DNA from: Nemopilema nomurai | Lineage: Eukaryota > Cnidaria > Scyphozoa > Rhizostomeae > Rhizostomatidae | DNA length: 64,000 bases | Direction of reading: 5' to 3' | NCBI GenBank assembly: GCA_003864495.1 | Contig: ML133462.1 | Coordinates: 489,274 to 553,273 of the forward strand | Shown here: piece after piece, positions 62,822 through 64,000 of the stretch | Layout of the letters: every line of letters starts with the position of its first letter | How positions within the stretch are numbered: the stretch's first letter is position 1 | Translations under genes and position numbers: made by a program | Notes under the pieces: model-generated | Seen by the model: only the letters and a program-made list of their open reading frames with translations | Told to the model about the DNA's origin: nothing | The model's database searches: none

Positions 62822-64000
62822 CTTGGCTGTTTGGTAGTTTGGTAGTCCAGATGCAATGCTTTAACCCAAACTTTATACTTCTGCAAACCGAAAAGACACT
62901 TCGTACTAAAGGCAATTGGTTGTTTACGGTCTCTTAGTAACAACTCTGTGACCAGAACATTCACCAGAACAGAACATCTCTAGCCGACAACGATTTGAAT
63001 ACAAATTGCTAAATCACAACGCCTGTATTGTTTTACGGACAATTAGACTTAGCAAATCTCTTACATGCTCCAGCAACGCGATTGTAAATGGGTTTTCAAC
63101 CTTGAAGAATAATACGCAAATGTCATTCGTTGAATTAAAGCATTTTGAATAATGCATGGAGTTAATGGCAAACCGTCGCTGCCTTTAGTTATGTGTCGAG
63201 AAAACGCTGTGAGCACAATCCACAACTTTAATATTTTATGTTAGAGTTACTATTGTATTTTCGACACGGATTAAGGGTTTTATGTATCATGCAGTTGCAA
63301 GGTCAATGCATCTTGTAGGCCTTGTAAAGCCGGGAGAAGCGAAGATCTAATAATCAAATATTGAGGAAGCCTTGACTCCACTGATGAATCTTTCTCAGAA
63401 ATACGTATTATGCGTTATCCATGTAAACAAAGTCAGCTTATTTTGCTAGAGCTACAGCTTAACAACATGCAAGGTGCAGGTGCATTTTGTCGTTTATTAC
63501 GTCAGAACCACCTATACAGAAACGCACAGGGCAATCACCACTTTATTGCAAGAGCCCGCCTTGCTAATTTCTAGGACCCATGTTTATTTTAGAGCTGGCC
63601 TCAAAGTACTTACGTTTCTACTGTTTATGTTGAATTTGATTGTGAAACATGTTAGAAATAGCTTGGGGTCTAAAGCATCGTTCTTCGTATGCAAATCTTT
63701 CGCCCATGGAATATATGATGTCATGTCTTTCTAATAAATCATTTTTTAAGTATTTGAGAACTGGCTCTCTTCAGCAGTATGCAAACGTACATTTGAAGCC
63801 AGTTGCAATTTTATAAGTTTCACCAGATTCAAGTTCTTAATTTTGTTCCTTGCTGCAAGTGCTTTTAGGCTAAGTAAACTTTCATTTGAAACAGCGCGCC
63901 AACATAGTGACATCAGAGCCACGACAGGTCCAAGAAACCGAATGCTGATGCTCCTCATTCTGGAGATAAGTGGCTGGTCAAATTTAAATAAATCAAGGAC
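62822..64000. other. Upstream of RSPH1, right edge
   Basis: Should contain the RSPH1 promoter. ORFs of 86 aa (63474-63734, plus) and 70 aa (63746-63958, minus) show no recognised family or splice partner. Confidence 0.55.

Overview
The window is nuclear DNA from an animal with an AT-rich, intron-rich genome. Intron phases, small multi-exon genes, many short non-autonomous DNA transposons and the mix of families (type I diacylglycerol kinase, TAF1B, TRNT1, VWC secreted proteins, RSPH1) fit an anthozoan cnidarian (coral or sea anemone). That assignment is inference; no species-diagnostic sequence was read. There is no bacterial operon, CRISPR array, rRNA or convincing tRNA gene.

Layout. (1) 1-18,825, minus strand: the 5' half of a type I diacylglycerol kinase (DGK alpha/beta/gamma group). 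Six exons encode the recoverin-homology region and the start of the first EF-hand. C1 and catalytic domains lie beyond the left edge. One exon is frame-neutral and may be a cassette, and a phase-compatible alternative first exon may lie inside the 12.8-kb first intron. (2) 18,826-26,081: intergenic DNA with small transposons. (3) 26,082-36,390, plus: TAF1B/Rrn7-type RNA polymerase I initiation factor, 8 exons, 606 codons. (4) 38,241-40,354, plus: TRNT1, the CCA-adding enzyme, with an N-terminus that can be built in more than one way. (5) 40,355-47,777: intergenic. (6) 47,778-51,448 and 55,967-58,345, plus: two tandem paralogues coding small secreted cysteine-rich VWC proteins. They share intron positions, 19 identical bases from the start codon, and a TATA box 80-81 bp before the ATG. 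A 76/77-bp minisatellite of about 15 units lies between them. (7) 60,204-62,821, minus: RSPH1, a MORN-repeat radial spoke head protein, 4 exons, 220 aa, without the long acidic tail of the vertebrate protein. The rest of the right edge shows nothing recognisable.

The genes do not form one pathway: lipid signalling, Pol I transcription, tRNA maturation, a secreted factor pair and an axonemal component sit side by side. No clearly new biological system was found. The items most worth a second look are the tandem VWC pair with its conserved core promoter, the TRNT1 N-terminus, the inverted transposon pair bracketing TAF1B exon 1, the DGK alternative exons and the higher-order minisatellite.
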